Positions 20,247-29,992 of a DNA stretch of 64,000 nt are shown here, piece by piece. The DNA is from Marasmius tenuissimus (Eukaryota; Basidiomycota; Agaricomycetes; Agaricales; Marasmiaceae). Numbering within the stretch: position 1 is the first letter of the stretch; every line of letters begins with the position of its first letter. The stretch covers positions 992,001 to 1,056,000 of the forward strand of contig JAQOTA010000046.1 of the NCBI GenBank assembly GCA_029532415.1, written 5' to 3'. Under the pieces are notes generated by a model. The model was not told the origin of the DNA and did no database searches. It saw nothing but the letters and a program-made list of their open reading frames with translations. The translations under genes and the position numbers were made by a program.

Positions 20247-23213
20247 TCAAAAGTTCTTTGGCTTTGGAGCCGTAGGATTTATTCTATGAAAGTCCGCAAT
20301 TGCTTCTTTCGCATTCTTTAAGTTACTTATGGGTTCCCAAGTATTTTCCTCAACTGGATAACCCTTCCAACTGACATAGTATTCTATCTTTCCTTTATCG
20401 TTCAGTTGACTATCTACAATCTCTTCAACTTCGCATTCTTTCCCACCATCTGCTTCAATAGGAGGGGGAGGAGAAGGTTTCTCTTGTGAGGGGAATTCGG
20501 GAGGATGGTACGGAGTAAGGAGAGCTTCATTGAAGACTGGATATATCTTCCAAGTATTTGGGAGTTCAAGTTTGTATGATGAAGGACCAATCTTTTTCAA
20601 GACTTTGAAAGGACCGTGTCGTTTGTTATCAAGTTTCTTGGCCGGACGTTTACTGGATATGTTTGTGGCCTCAACATAGACTTGGTCGCCTTCTTCATAT
20701 TCCCTAGATTCAGACCGGTTTCGATCATAGAAGTGTTTCATGGTTTCCGCTGCACGTTTTACGGATGAAGCAGCTTCTTCTCGGATCTGATCCATGGTCT
20801 TACTGAAGTGCTCTGCTCGGGGACTCCTGGTTCCATTCCTTCTTGGTTTCATTCCTTTCCAAGGGTGTTGTCCGTAGTTCATGAAGAACGGCAATTGACC
20901 AGTACTTGAATGAACCTTATCATTGTATGAAAACTGGGCAATAGCTAACCAGTCGACCCAGTCATCTTGTCTGAAATTGACAAAGATTTGTAGGTACTTT
21001 TCAATTTCTTGGTTCACTCGTTCTGTCTGACCATCTGTCTGAGGGTGGTATGCCGTTGACTTGTTCAAGTCAATTCCAAGTATGTGGAATAAGCTCTCCA
21101 TGAATTTTGAATCAAACTGAGGCCCTCGGTCCGAGATGACCTTCCGGGGTAATCCATGTTCCTTGAACACATGTTCAATGTAAAGCCGTGCTGTTCCTTC
21201 CGAAGTGATCTGTTGGTTTGTGGGAATGAAGATTGCCTTCTTGGTCAAATGATCTACAACAATCATGATCATATCTCGGCCCTGAGATAACGGGAGTGGG
21301 CCTATGAAGTCAATCGTTACTATTTCCCATGCTTTCTCCGGAATTTCATTTGGCTGGAGCGGTGCCGCAAGCTTCTCTCTTCTTGGTTTAGCCTTTTGAC
21401 ATCTGTCACATCCATTGATATAGCGTTTGACATCAAAGTTGATCTTAGGCCACCAATAGTTTTGGGTAATCAGCTCTAGCGTCTTAAACCGTCCTGGATG
21501 TCCAGCTAGGGAGGTGTCGTGATGAAGATGAATAATATCTTCCCTAAGCTTTTCATCTTTAGGAACATAGACCCTGTCCTTCCATGTGACAACATTGTCA
21601 TTCTCTTCCCAGCCTTTTTCCTTCTTAGTCAATGATTCAATCACAGACTGATCTCGATCTTTGTTTTCTTTGATCCGAGTCATTATCCTTTTGTCTAGTG
21701 ATGCTATGACAATGAGGTGAAAAAGTTCTGGTTTGAGTAAAACAATGTTTTTGTTGTCATTTACCCCCCTCTCATGACCTGCTCGTCTCGACAGGTAGTC
21801 CGCTTTAGCATTTTGCCGTCCAGGTTTATGGTGCAGGGTAAAGTGGTAGTCCTGCATCATAGTTACCCATCTGGCCTGTCCTCGGTTCAAATCCTGTGGT
21901 TTTCTGAAGTATTCAAGGTTCTTATTATCTGTCCAGATCTCAAAATCTTCCATAGTACCCAACAGGTATTGTCTCCATTCGTGAAGGGCTATCACAATGG
22001 CAAGCATTTCCTTGTCGTAGATTTCATAATTTCTCTCTGCTTCATTTAGCAAGTGAGAAAGGAATGCATTTGGTTTCCATTTGCCATCTTGGTACTGTGA
22101 TAGTATAGCCCCTACTGCAAAGTCTGACAAATCTGCTTCAATGCGGAATTTCCCATCATCTCTGGGTATGGCTAGCACAGGGGCCATTGTGACTCTTATC
22201 TTCAGGTTGTTAAAGGCCTCTTCTTGTGCATTTGTCCATTCCCAGCTCTGTTTCCCAGTTAGCTTGTGCAAAGCATGTGCCACATGTGAGAAATCTCGGA
22301 TGAAACGTTGGTAAAAGTTGATGAATCCGAGGAACTGTTGTACATCCCTCTTGTCTTTTGGTGTGGGCCATTCACTGACAGCTTTCACCTTGACTGGATC
22401 CATTTTGACTTGTCCCTTTCCCACAATCAAACCAAGGAATTCAATCTCTAGTTGTTCAAATTGACATTTCTCTGGTTTCAAGTACAACTTGTGTGCACGA
22501 AGCTTATCTAGGATTCGGCGGACCATCTCCCTGTGTTCCTCCAATGTCTTTGTGAAGACAAGGATATCGTCCATGTATACAACGACTTTCCCTGTGTTGA
22601 TTTCTTCATGGAGAATGGTATTCATCATTGTCTGGAATGTTGCAGGTGAATTGGTCAGACCAAAAAACATAACGAGCAGTTCAAACATCTCTCTGTTTGT
22701 GAGGAATGCTGCCTTCCATTCATCTCCCTCCTTGATCCTGATATTATTGAAACCCCATTGAACATCCATCTTTGAAAACCAAACGGCGCCTTTGAGTTTG
22801 TCAATGAGTTCCTGTGTCAACGGCAGAGGATAGCGATTTTTGATTGTCTGCTCATTGAGTTTTCTGTAGTCTTGTACAGGTCTCAGTTTCCCATCCTTCT
22901 TTTTGACGAAAAAGAAGGGTGACGCCATTGGTGACTTAGATGGTTGAATTTGACCAGTTCTCAAGTTCTCCTCTAGGAATACATCAAGTTCTTGTTGTTC
23001 TGCCGGGCTGAGAGGGTATATCTTAGCAGAGTTCTGACCTTTTGCTCCTGGGATCAATTCAATGGCATGGTCCCAGGGGTGTCTTGATGGTAATTGGTCA
23101 AAATCCTTCTTATCAAAGATGTCCCTGAAGTCCTGGTATGCTTCTGGAACAATCTCTTCAAAGGCCTGTTCTTCCTTTTCCTTCTTGGCTTCATGTGCCA
23201 GTTTGGTGGACAT
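20247..23213 (-). CDS. gypsy-2 Pol: RT, RNase H, integrase, chromodomain
   Basis: 988 residues, the only long intact transposon frame in the window. RT includes [35 protein letters not shown] and VVYMDDILVF. RNase H includes FRIEADLSDFAVGAILSQ, NYEIYDKEMLAIV and IWTDNKNLEYF. The integrase zinc finger has HHDTSLAGHPGRF and CDRCQKAKPRR. The DDE core has VTIDFIGPLP, VISDRGPQFDSKF and the Glu in GQTERVNQE. A C-terminal chromodomain (EVEEIVDSQL, YYVSWKGYPVEENTWEP) marks it as a chromovirus; this module directs integration to marked chromatin in related elements. The Met at 23213 is only the first after an upstream stop, since Pol is probably made as a Gag-Pol fusion in life. Confidence 0.93.
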   Translation of the reverse strand: MSTKLAHEAKKEKEEQAFEEIVPEAYQDFRDIFDKKDFDQLPSRHPWDHAIELIPGAKGQNSAKIYPLSPAEQQELDVFLEENLRTGQIQPSKSPMASPFFFVKKKDGKLRPVQDYRKLNEQTIKNRYPLPLTQELIDKLKGAVWFSKMDVQWGFNNIRIKEGDEWKAAFLTNREMFELLVMFFGLTNSPATFQTMMNTILHEEINTGKVVVYMDDILVFTKTLEEHREMVRRILDKLRAHKLYLKPEKCQFEQLEIEFLGLIVGKGQVKMDPVKVKAVSEWPTPKDKRDVQQFLGFINFYQRFIRDFSHVAHALHKLTGKQSWEWTNAQEEAFNNLKIRVTMAPVLAIPRDDGKFRIEADLSDFAVGAILSQYQDGKWKPNAFLSHLLNEAERNYEIYDKEMLAIVIALHEWRQYLLGTMEDFEIWTDNKNLEYFRKPQDLNRGQARWVTMMQDYHFTLHHKPGRQNAKADYLSRRAGHERGVNDNKNIVLLKPELFHLIVIASLDKRIMTRIKENKDRDQSVIESLTKKEKGWEENDNVVTWKDRVYVPKDEKLREDIIHLHHDTSLAGHPGRFKTLELITQNYWWPKINFDVKRYINGCDRCQKAKPRREKLAAPLQPNEIPEKAWEIVTIDFIGPLPLSQGRDMIMIVVDHLTKKAIFIPTNQQITSEGTARLYIEHVFKEHGLPRKVISDRGPQFDSKFMESLFHILGIDLNKSTAYHPQTDGQTERVNQEIEKYLQIFVNFRQDDWVDWLAIAQFSYNDKVHSSTGQLPFFMNYGQHPWKGMKPRRNGTRSPRAEHFSKTMDQIREEAASSVKRAAETMKHFYDRNRSESREYEEGDQVYVEATNISSKRPAKKLDNKRHGPFKVLKKIGPSSYKLELPNTWKIYPVFNEALLTPYHPPEFPSQEKPSPPPPIEADGGKECEVEEIVDSQLNDKGKIEYYVSWKGYPVEENTWEPISNLKNAKEAIADFHRINPTAPKPKNF

Positions 23214-24461
23214 ATTTTCTCGAGCTCGTATGTGTAATTCCTGTTGGATGTCTACTATGAGTATTCAATCTCCAGCTTCTATCTCTGGATCATTGTCCTC
23301 ATCAGGATCATCTTCTGGTTCGGCATCAGATTCAACGGGTCGGCATTCTTCAGGGCATCTATTGAACAGAATTTCTCCTGTTTGCCAGTCAACACTAGGG
23401 TTGTGTTGCTTAAGCCATTCATGACCAATAAATATATCAGCTTTGCCAAGGTTGGTAACTGCAAAGCTAAGTGTCTCGACATGATTTCTTATCGTGACTC
23501 TCAGATCAACATATTCCGAGATTGGACCTCTGGAATTGAGTGTTCCGTCTGCATTGTATACAGGGATCGATCTGACATACTTCTTGGTATTAATGCCATG
23601 TTCTCGAACAAATTGTTCGTTGATTGCACTGCCTGTGCACCCACTATCAAGTAGTGCCTTTACGTCTAAAGATCTTTGATCATCTAGTGTAGTGACAACC
23701 AGATCTATGTTTGTTTGGCTTCCGTTTCCTCAAATGTAGCAGGGTGGTGTCTTTAGTTCATTAAGAGCTTCAACAACATTCCAGTCATTCAGTAGATTGA
23801 GCTCTCTTGGAACTAGTTCAGTGCATTCAACTTGTCTCTTTGGGTGTACCATCGTTCTGAGTAAGATGATTCCCATGTCCGAGGGCATTTGCCATAACCA
23901 TTGTGCATACCACTGGCTTGTCCAGGGTCACAGCCGCCAGTTGTTGAACTGTGGACCCTTTTCAATTTGTTTCAGTGCATTTTCTATTTCTGGAATGACT
24001 AAGCTATGGTCTACAAATTGAAAAGTGTGCTTCCCTCTGGAGTTTTCACTATTTCCAGGGGTTCTTTCAGGGTCCTGGTACAACAAATCTTTCAACAATC
24101 CGTTTCTGTCCTCCTGTGTCATTGTCTGAACATCAGGTCTCTCCTTCTCTTTGTCCCCTTCTTCAGGGCAATCAAAGAATTTGTGTCCCGGCTTTTGGCA
24201 TTTAAAGCACAGGCCTTTCCTCTTCATGGTTTCCCTGTCCATTTTCCCTGAAACTGGGATGGTATCTTTCTTTGCTGGTGGTGGTGGATCTATCTTGGGT
24301 TCTTGTGTCATCGGTGGTTTTACGTGGTTGGGAATTACTTCAACAGGGTTAATGGATTGGGTGGTGTTGGCTGTTACACCCTTATACCATAGGAGGATCG
24401 TCTGATATAAGACCCATAGGAGAGTGAGGAAGTCAGGAGCGGGTTGTTGAACGTGGTTCAT
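23214..24461 (-). pseudogene. gypsy-2 Gag remnant and protease, stop-interrupted
   Basis: From 24461 a 177-codon frame keeps only the C-terminal Gag with a CCHC knuckle (CFKCQKPGHKFFDC) and stops at a TGA at 23928. The same frame continues through two more stops (about 23733 and 23265). It encodes the protease motif VKALLDSGCTGSAIN and then IFIGHEWLKQHNPSVDW before joining Pol. The Gag capsid core expected upstream is absent, so the element probably depends on help for particle assembly. Confidence 0.85.
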
Positions 24462-25177
24462 GGTGTGTGGATGTGCGGGTTAAAGTGTGGTATTCTTGGT
24501 TTTGTAAGGTAAAATGTAATCTAAAGTCCACTACTAAACTGATTGAGATCTTATATTTTCAATCACAGATCAATCGTTCATCTCCTTCTTCGCCAACTAC
24601 CTCACTCAGGTAGATGCGGGTTCTATCGTAAAGGTATCTATCATATCAACTCGTCTAGTTCGACTTTCTTTCGAAACTAAACTTGTTCTTCATCAATTGG
24701 CTTCTTAAGGAAACCAACCCCGGGTTGTACCGTATGTAAGTAAATGTAAATACGTAGCAACAGAGCCCAAGAACTTCTATCAATTTGCAATTGCCCAGCC
24801 GACGTCTCTCAGTTTAGAAGCTGAGATAGCCGAAGTCTTCCTGGGAAGGGGAATTGACCCCTAAACTACCCCCAATGAAGGAGAATAGCCAAAGCTCGTT
24901 TCAATAAAAGTGGCTTCTTTCACTGATTGGGTGCACCGGACCTTCTTCGGGCAGCCAACTCAGCGAGACCAACAGTATACCCGGAAATATACGTTGGATT
25001 TATCCAGTCACTGGCGGAAGGGGAAAGATGATGAAAGGGGAAAAGGGATGAGGGTATGGGAGGTGTAGTGTATAGGATCAAAGTTTCGGGATAGGGGATA
25101 TGATGTAATATGAAGGATCAAAGGTTTAGGGTAGGGGGATGTGCGACGGTCAAGAGAATAAGGAAGTCTTGGGCTAA

Positions 25178-25557
25178 TGTCAGCAATCACCAGATCTGAC
25201 CTGGTAATGCATCGCACTAAGCTTTCGGACAAGAGGGAACAAGGCAAAGAATAGAGAACTCTATACTGGTGAGGAATAAACCAGCTCAAGACTGGGGAAT
25301 ACATGCAGAGTACCTACTTCTTATATACTACTGAGAGGACTACGGCGTGTGTCTACGGTGAGGTATGACATCAAGGTATGCCATCGTGAAACAGTATCTG
25401 AAACAGGACCAACATGTGTTTACAGCATGTGGGTCCCTTCATGTATCTACCATGTGTCTATATGATAAGATATGAGTCATGTGAGAGATAAGATATAGAT
25501 AAGATGGAAAATGATAAGATAAGGAGAAAAGATAAGATAGGAGGGAAATTCATGACA
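25178..25557 (-). repeat. gypsy-2 5' LTR
   Basis: 380 bp; a copy of 19786-20152 with about seven substitutions and an extra 13-bp tandem piece (GTGTGTCTACGGC) near 25350. The first bases of the internal region, read on the minus strand, are TTAGCCCAAGACTTCC; I see no standard TGG-type primer site. Confidence 0.92.
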
Positions 25558-25562
25558 CCGAG

Positions 25563-26394
25563 GGCCACAATTTGCAGGCAAGTTCATGAAGGGAGTCTAC
25601 ACAAAGCTGGGAGTGGAATCTGGACTCAGCACTGCCTACCATCCCCAGACAGACAGATAATCCGAGCAGTACAACCAGGAATTGGAAAACTTCCTTAGAC
25701 TTTACTGTGACTATCGTCAAGATGACTGGGCTGGGTGGCTGCCATACACCGAGTTCTGCCACAATGCCAGATTACACTCATCCACAGAACAGTCCCCCTT
25801 CAAAATACTCCACAGATTCCTCCCCAAGATGTTCCCATCAGTAAACCCCATTTCCCAAGTTCCAGCAGTAAACGAGCGACTCTGCCTACTTGAAGAACTA
25901 CAACAGGAAATATAATCAAGTCTAAACCTAACAGCGGAACAGATGCAAAAAACCCATGATGACTACATGAAGGAAGGCAAAGGATTCACAGTCAGAGAGA
26001 GCATGACACTAAACAGAAAAAACATTAAAATGACTAGACCAAAAGCAAAGCTCGCAAACTGTTGATACGGCCTATTCAAAGTTACAGAAGTGCTGGGGCC
26101 AGTCACATACAGGTTAAACTTCCAAAGAAATGGCGCATCCACCTGGTATTCCACACATCCCTCCTCAAACTCTTCAAGGAGACAGAAGAACATGGACCCA
26201 ACTATCCTGGACAGGCACCAGAACTTGTACCAGAGGATACAGAATACGAGGTTGATGAAATCCTAGATTCGAGGAAACCTGACAACAAGCACATTCCCAT
26301 CAAATACTTCATACGATGGGTAGACTTTCCAGAGACAGAGGACTCATGGGAACCCAAATCAAATCTTGAGAACGCAAAGGAGGCAGTAAAATAA
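25563..26394 (+). pseudogene. gypsy-1 integrase C-terminal part and chromodomain
   Basis: Resumes the integrase at GPQFAGKFMKG, then STAYHPQTD. TAA replaces a Gln codon at about 25660 and another at about 25913, and TGA falls at 26062. A one-base deletion near 26115 shifts to the frame with LPKKWRIHLVFHTSLLK. A chromodomain follows (YEVDEILDSRKPDN, IKYFIRWVDFPETEDSWEP). The element therefore belongs to the same chromovirus lineage as gypsy-2. Confidence 0.85.
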
Positions 26395-26481
26395 TTCCAT
26401 TCAAAACATCCCACAGTGTTTCGAGAGCAAGAGAGGAGACAGAGCAAACAAAATAAACATGTTCCAGGCAAAAACATGTCT

Positions 26482-26495
26482 TAAGAGGGGGGAAC
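26482..26495 (+). promoter_or_regulatory. gypsy-1 polypurine tract
   Basis: AAGAGGGGGGAAC directly abuts the 3' LTR, the position used to prime plus-strand DNA synthesis in LTR elements. Confidence 0.8.
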
Positions 26496-27000
26496 TGTTA
26501 CGATTTACCCCTACTCCCACCAACAAGTGCCCATACAGACACCCTTTCCTGCCCAACTCACCTCTCCCTTACCACCTTTCCCACTCATTCAAATATCTCT
26601 ATAGACAACTCTGCAGAGTAAGTGGAGCTATGCATCCAGACCACAGCTCCAGACCATGCCCAGCAGACATCTCCACATGCCACCCTGAGTCATAATATAT
26701 GAACAGCTGCAACAACTCACACAATATATGCAGCCACTCCCACAAAGACTCAGTCCAACTACAAATGACTCACACGCCCATGACTCAGAGTGACTCCGGA
26801 CCTAGACAGATTCCAGTATATAAGCCCAATGTACATACAACCTTTCCTTAGCTTAACAACTTGCTAAATACACCAGTGGAAGCCCACCTTGACACTTGAC
26901 CTTTGACCCTCGACACTTGACCTTTGACTCTCAACCTTTGAACCTCGCCCTTGCTTGAAGAAGTGACTTGAGAGGACACTAGCCGTGCCCTGTCATATCA
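26496..27000 (+). repeat. gypsy-1 3' LTR
   Basis: 505 bp; TGTTACGATTTACC to GTCATATCA. Followed by the right target duplication GTGAG at 27001-27005. Confidence 0.93.
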
Positions 27001-27032
27001 GTGAGTGGTGGTGGTTGAATAAATAGAATGAC

Positions 27033-27216
27033 CAGACTGAGAGAGCTTGGCCCAACATTTGAACATCACATAATATCTCGTGACCTGTTCCCCATTCAGC
27101 ACATAAGAAATAGATTGGACTTCGATTGGACGCATTGCAACCCTATCTAGTACTACCTCATCAAGTCCCCCGTGGCCAGAGTCCAGTATATCTTCATTTG
27201 AAAATGGCCCTGGCTT
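27033..27216 (-). CDS. orphan multi-exon gene, exon upstream of gypsy-1
   Basis: A minus-strand exon opening after acceptor GGTAG. It encodes PFSNEDILDSGHGGLDEVVL and VAMRPIEVQSISYVLNGEQV, then YYVMFKCWAKLSQS. Its donor (G|GTCATT) is phase 1 and joins the exon at 13900 in frame once gypsy-1 is removed. The uninterrupted intron would be about 100 nt. The family is not recognised. Further 5' exons probably lie to the right; the SAP-like frame at 28689-28997 is a candidate. Confidence 0.5.
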
Positions 27217-27463
27217 CTACCGTGACAGGTACTTAGAGAGCGAAAGCCACCCACTATAACTATGTCATCTCAAGCTTTCAAAATTTGTTCAAAATCTAGT
27301 GGTACCGTTGCCATTATAAATGGGTGTCTTGCCACTTGGACTTCATAAATGTGGGTTTGATTTTGTCAAACAATAAACGATTGACAACAATGACTCGGTG
27401 GTGACTTTAAATACTGGATCTAGTAGACCACTCTCATTCATCCTGATTTCTTGAACTACCCCC

Positions 27464-28525
27464 ATGCCGTCTCACAAAACTTCTTCTCTCTGTGATCCAT
27501 GTTGGGCAACAGATACAAGGCCTCTTCGCGCAGGGACTCTCACAGAAACCTCTATCACCCACATCAAATCTCATTCCTCAGTCCCGGTCAGTTTGCAGAG
27601 TCATCCTTTGCCCAAGCTTTCTGCTGCTATGCTATCTGCTCTTCAACTAGATGACCAGACCATTGCTTCGGATGTAGACCTTGTTGAGGCAGAGGTCCTG
27701 CCCACGCAGTGGCAGCATGGGACAGACTAGCTCACCTGGAGATAGGCTTAAGAGGCAGCAATGAGAGTAGTAAAAGTCCTGGTATTGCATGTAGATACAG
27801 AGCTACTTATATACTATACAGAGGTGGCTGTAGCTACTATAACAGGAGTGACTAGGAATAGCATAGATCATAGTGAAACAATTGAAGCATAGATGCAGCC
27901 CGATACAATGGTCCATATATCCAGGAGTCCAGATTCAACAGACCTGGGTGCCAAGGAAACAGAGGAATCAGAACTCAGACACTATCGCATTGACATCACG
28001 GCACAGGACAACTACTTTGAAGAGACCCCCGCTCACAATATGGCCGGGCAGACCGGCCTGGTAAAAAAGACCCTGGTGATCGAGATAGCAGGGATGCACC
28101 TGTACGGGGATCGGTGCCATATCACTCTCACTCTCAATATCTCAGGAGGTGGCCTACAATTTGCACATGTCATTCCCGTCTCTTTTTCCAAGTGGAAGGT
28201 AATGTTTCTTGCTTTGTCAGACCTCCAACCAGAGACTGATTCATGTTTCTGCTCAGCTCCACAGATCAGACTGATTGAGTGGGTCACTGGCCAGCCCTTC
28301 AACTCGTTGAACATTCATTCATCCAGGCTTCTCTGGCTCTGTGAGCTAAACCGCACTCCTAACCATATGCCTCAGTTAACTCATACATTTTTCAGTAACA
28401 CCCAATATGCACTGGTATATCGATCACGGACTCTTCAAACTGGTACCAACCCCGGATGTCTTAAAGGCAGTATGGACGTGGCTCCAGGAGATAAAGAAGC
28501 TTCATCAAGGAAAGCTAGACAATAG
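27464..28525 (+). CDS. hypothetical protein, tentative two-exon model
   Basis: Two plus-strand open frames, 27464-27730 and 27893-28525, may be exons of one gene. The second encodes SELRHYRIDITAQDNYFEET, VKKTLVIEIAGMHLYGDRCH and FAHVIPVSFSKWKVMFLALS, which look protein-like (alternating hydrophobic beta-strand pattern). I recognise no family. The frame lies opposite the presumed intronic part of the orphan minus-strand gene, so one of the two models may be wrong. Confidence 0.3.
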
Positions 28526-28688
28526 ATGTATCCCACATTGTTTGCAGCATGACAAGGTCGGTCGAGATCAGGAATACTATTGCAAGTGTTTATGATTGAC
28601 TCTTGATGCAAATTACAAGGCTCACTTACACTGAACATTTCCTTCAAGCCCTCTCGCGAGGCATCACCCATCTTCATGATTCGGTTGA

Positions 28689-28997
28689 TTAGTAGGTGTT
28701 GTACTCCCATGAAAAATGATGGCTGACATCCTCATTCGTGATCTCAATCACGTCTGAGTCCGCTGTCGAGTCAGATTCATCTCCGGAACCTCCAGAGCCT
28801 TCCTCAACGTCAGAACCCTCATCCTCCGAATGGGCCGTCGTTACATCCTGATTCACGTCAGTCTTTCGCCTCTGCACGCGAGTAGAACAGCTGGCGGCAG
28901 TATGGCGGGGTCGAGATATGCCTTCCTCGTCACCTTGCTCTGCAGCAATGATCTTTCCAATTAGATTAGATCGAATGCCTCGAGTTTTCATGCCCAA
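28689..28997 (-). CDS. SAP-like motif protein or 5' exon of the orphan gene
   Basis: An open frame with a SAP-like helix-turn-helix pattern (RICKNLSFLLGMKTRGIRSN, then LIGKIIAAEQ; the open frame extends upstream of the Met at 28997). It is followed by a basic patch and an acidic Ser/Glu/Asp-rich tail (DEGSDVEEGSGGSGDESDST). SAP domains bind AT-rich DNA. The frame is on the same strand as and upstream of the orphan exons, so it could be that gene's N-terminal part, but splicing between them was not resolved. Confidence 0.35.
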   Translation of the reverse strand: MGMKTRGIRSNLIGKIIAAEQGDEEGISRPRHTAASCSTRVQRRKTDVNQDVTTAHSEDEGSDVEEGSGGSGDESDSTADSDVIEITNEDVSHHFSWEYNTY

Positions 28998-29436
28998 AAG
29001 GAAACTCAGATTCTTGCAAATGCGGTTGTTTACCTTGAGTCCCGACTTTCAACTATGGTGGGGGCAGGACTTGCGATTCGAGAATTGAGTAACGGTTGAG
29101 TAACCTGCCGTACATTATTCTGTAAGTTGAAGGTTATAAATCCCAACGAAACACTTGGCAGACCGACTGGAATATAGAGACTGACCTTCCAGCTCCGAAT
29201 CCGTGCCGGCCTGCCACTGTGTGGCAGGTAAATACTTCAAGTCCTATTTGGGCTATCTTGCCCATCAGGTGTAGCCTGCAAAGAATGCACCATAGGGAAG
29301 ACCAGCGATCAGTGGTTTCTTGGGCCAATAGGAGAACCGCAAAAGTCTGGCCCTTGTTTTGATTTGGGCACTGAGTTTAAGGTAGAATGTGGCATATACC
29401 ACATTTAAACAGACTCAATAAGATGCAATGTACCAG
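28998..29436. other. intergenic, no gene seen
   Basis: About 440 bp left of the copia element. No supported coding or repeat feature apart from the upstream extension of the SAP-like frame near its left end. Confidence 0.35.
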
Positions 29437-29441
29437 AAACT

Positions 29442-29762
29442 TGTTGAATCCGTGGACTATAATTAGATCCCAGTATATCTGAAGTCCCAGTTCATACTTC
29501 CTGCCATTGTATTATGCGGGACAATGCATACGCTATTGTTCCATTCTTCATTGTTCATTATGCTCATATGTACAATTTCTATTGTCGTACTTATATGGTA
29601 ACTCTATTGTATCTACATGTATATAAGCTCGTAGTTCTCTACCTGAATCCAGAGTGTGCTTGAGCTTCTACGTCTCGCCTCTACCTCTCTAAACTTCTCT
29701 CTGGTAAGTAGTAGTGTAGCCATGTTGTAGTCCTCTGCGCTAGGCGTCATGCCGGCTCATCA
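29442..29762 (+). repeat. copia 5' LTR
   Basis: TGTTGAATCCGTGG to GCCGGCTCATCA, with a TATATAAG box near 29622. The internal region begins GGTTATGGACCCCGG. Confidence 0.93.
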
Positions 29763-29778
29763 GGTTATGGACCCCGGT
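29763..29778 (+). promoter_or_regulatory. candidate copia primer-binding site
   Basis: GGTTATGGACCCC directly after the 5' LTR. GGTTATG is complementary to the CATAACC of the initiator tRNA-Met anticodon loop, the half-tRNA priming mode known from several copia elements. The match beyond seven bases is imperfect. Confidence 0.4.
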
Positions 29779-29992
29779 TAGCCCGACTACGATGACGAGC
29801 GCCTTAATGGCTGCTGTCAGCGACGAGTGCCCCTAGGCTGCTGTCATTGGCTAGCTAGGCTAGACCTGCATGTTGCCATCGACCTCTTAATTGAGTGCTC
29901 GATCTATGGCATTGATGTACGTCCTTCGACGACATCGGATCTAAAGGATCCAATGCTCCTCGTTGAGCATAGCGCCTTGATGGCTGCTCCCT

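Larger units (their letters stand above)
19786..25557 (-). mobile_element. Ty3/gypsy chromovirus (gypsy-2), nested in gypsy-1
   Basis: A complete minus-strand LTR element of 5.77 kb with a CCGAG target duplication (19781-19785 and 25558-25562). LTRs differ by about 7 substitutions and one 13-bp tandem insertion, so it is younger than gypsy-1. A purine tract (on the minus strand TTAAAGGGGGGG) lies next to the 3' LTR. The pol frame is open for 988 codons, while the gag and protease region has three stops and lacks the Gag core. Confidence 0.93.
13977..27000 (+). mobile_element. Ty3/gypsy LTR retrotransposon (gypsy-1), with nested insertions
   Basis: A complete but decayed element on the plus strand with LTRs of 503 and 505 bp, a GTGAG target duplication, a purine tract before the 3' LTR, and gag-pol order Gag, protease, RT, RNase H, integrase, chromodomain. 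Without the nested hAT MITE (19143-19681) and gypsy-2 (19786-25557) it would be about 6.7 kb. The two LTRs differ at roughly 20 sites, mostly transitions, making it the oldest LTR insertion here. It carries many stops, an internal deletion and frameshifts, and cannot move on its own. It lies in an intron of the orphan minus-strand gene. Confidence 0.92.

Noticed and set aside
12331..29436. Idea that the orphan gene and CACTG ends form one large autonomous CACTA transposon.
   Set aside because: No matching terminal repeat was found to the right of the gene, and no transposase motif was recognised in its exons.
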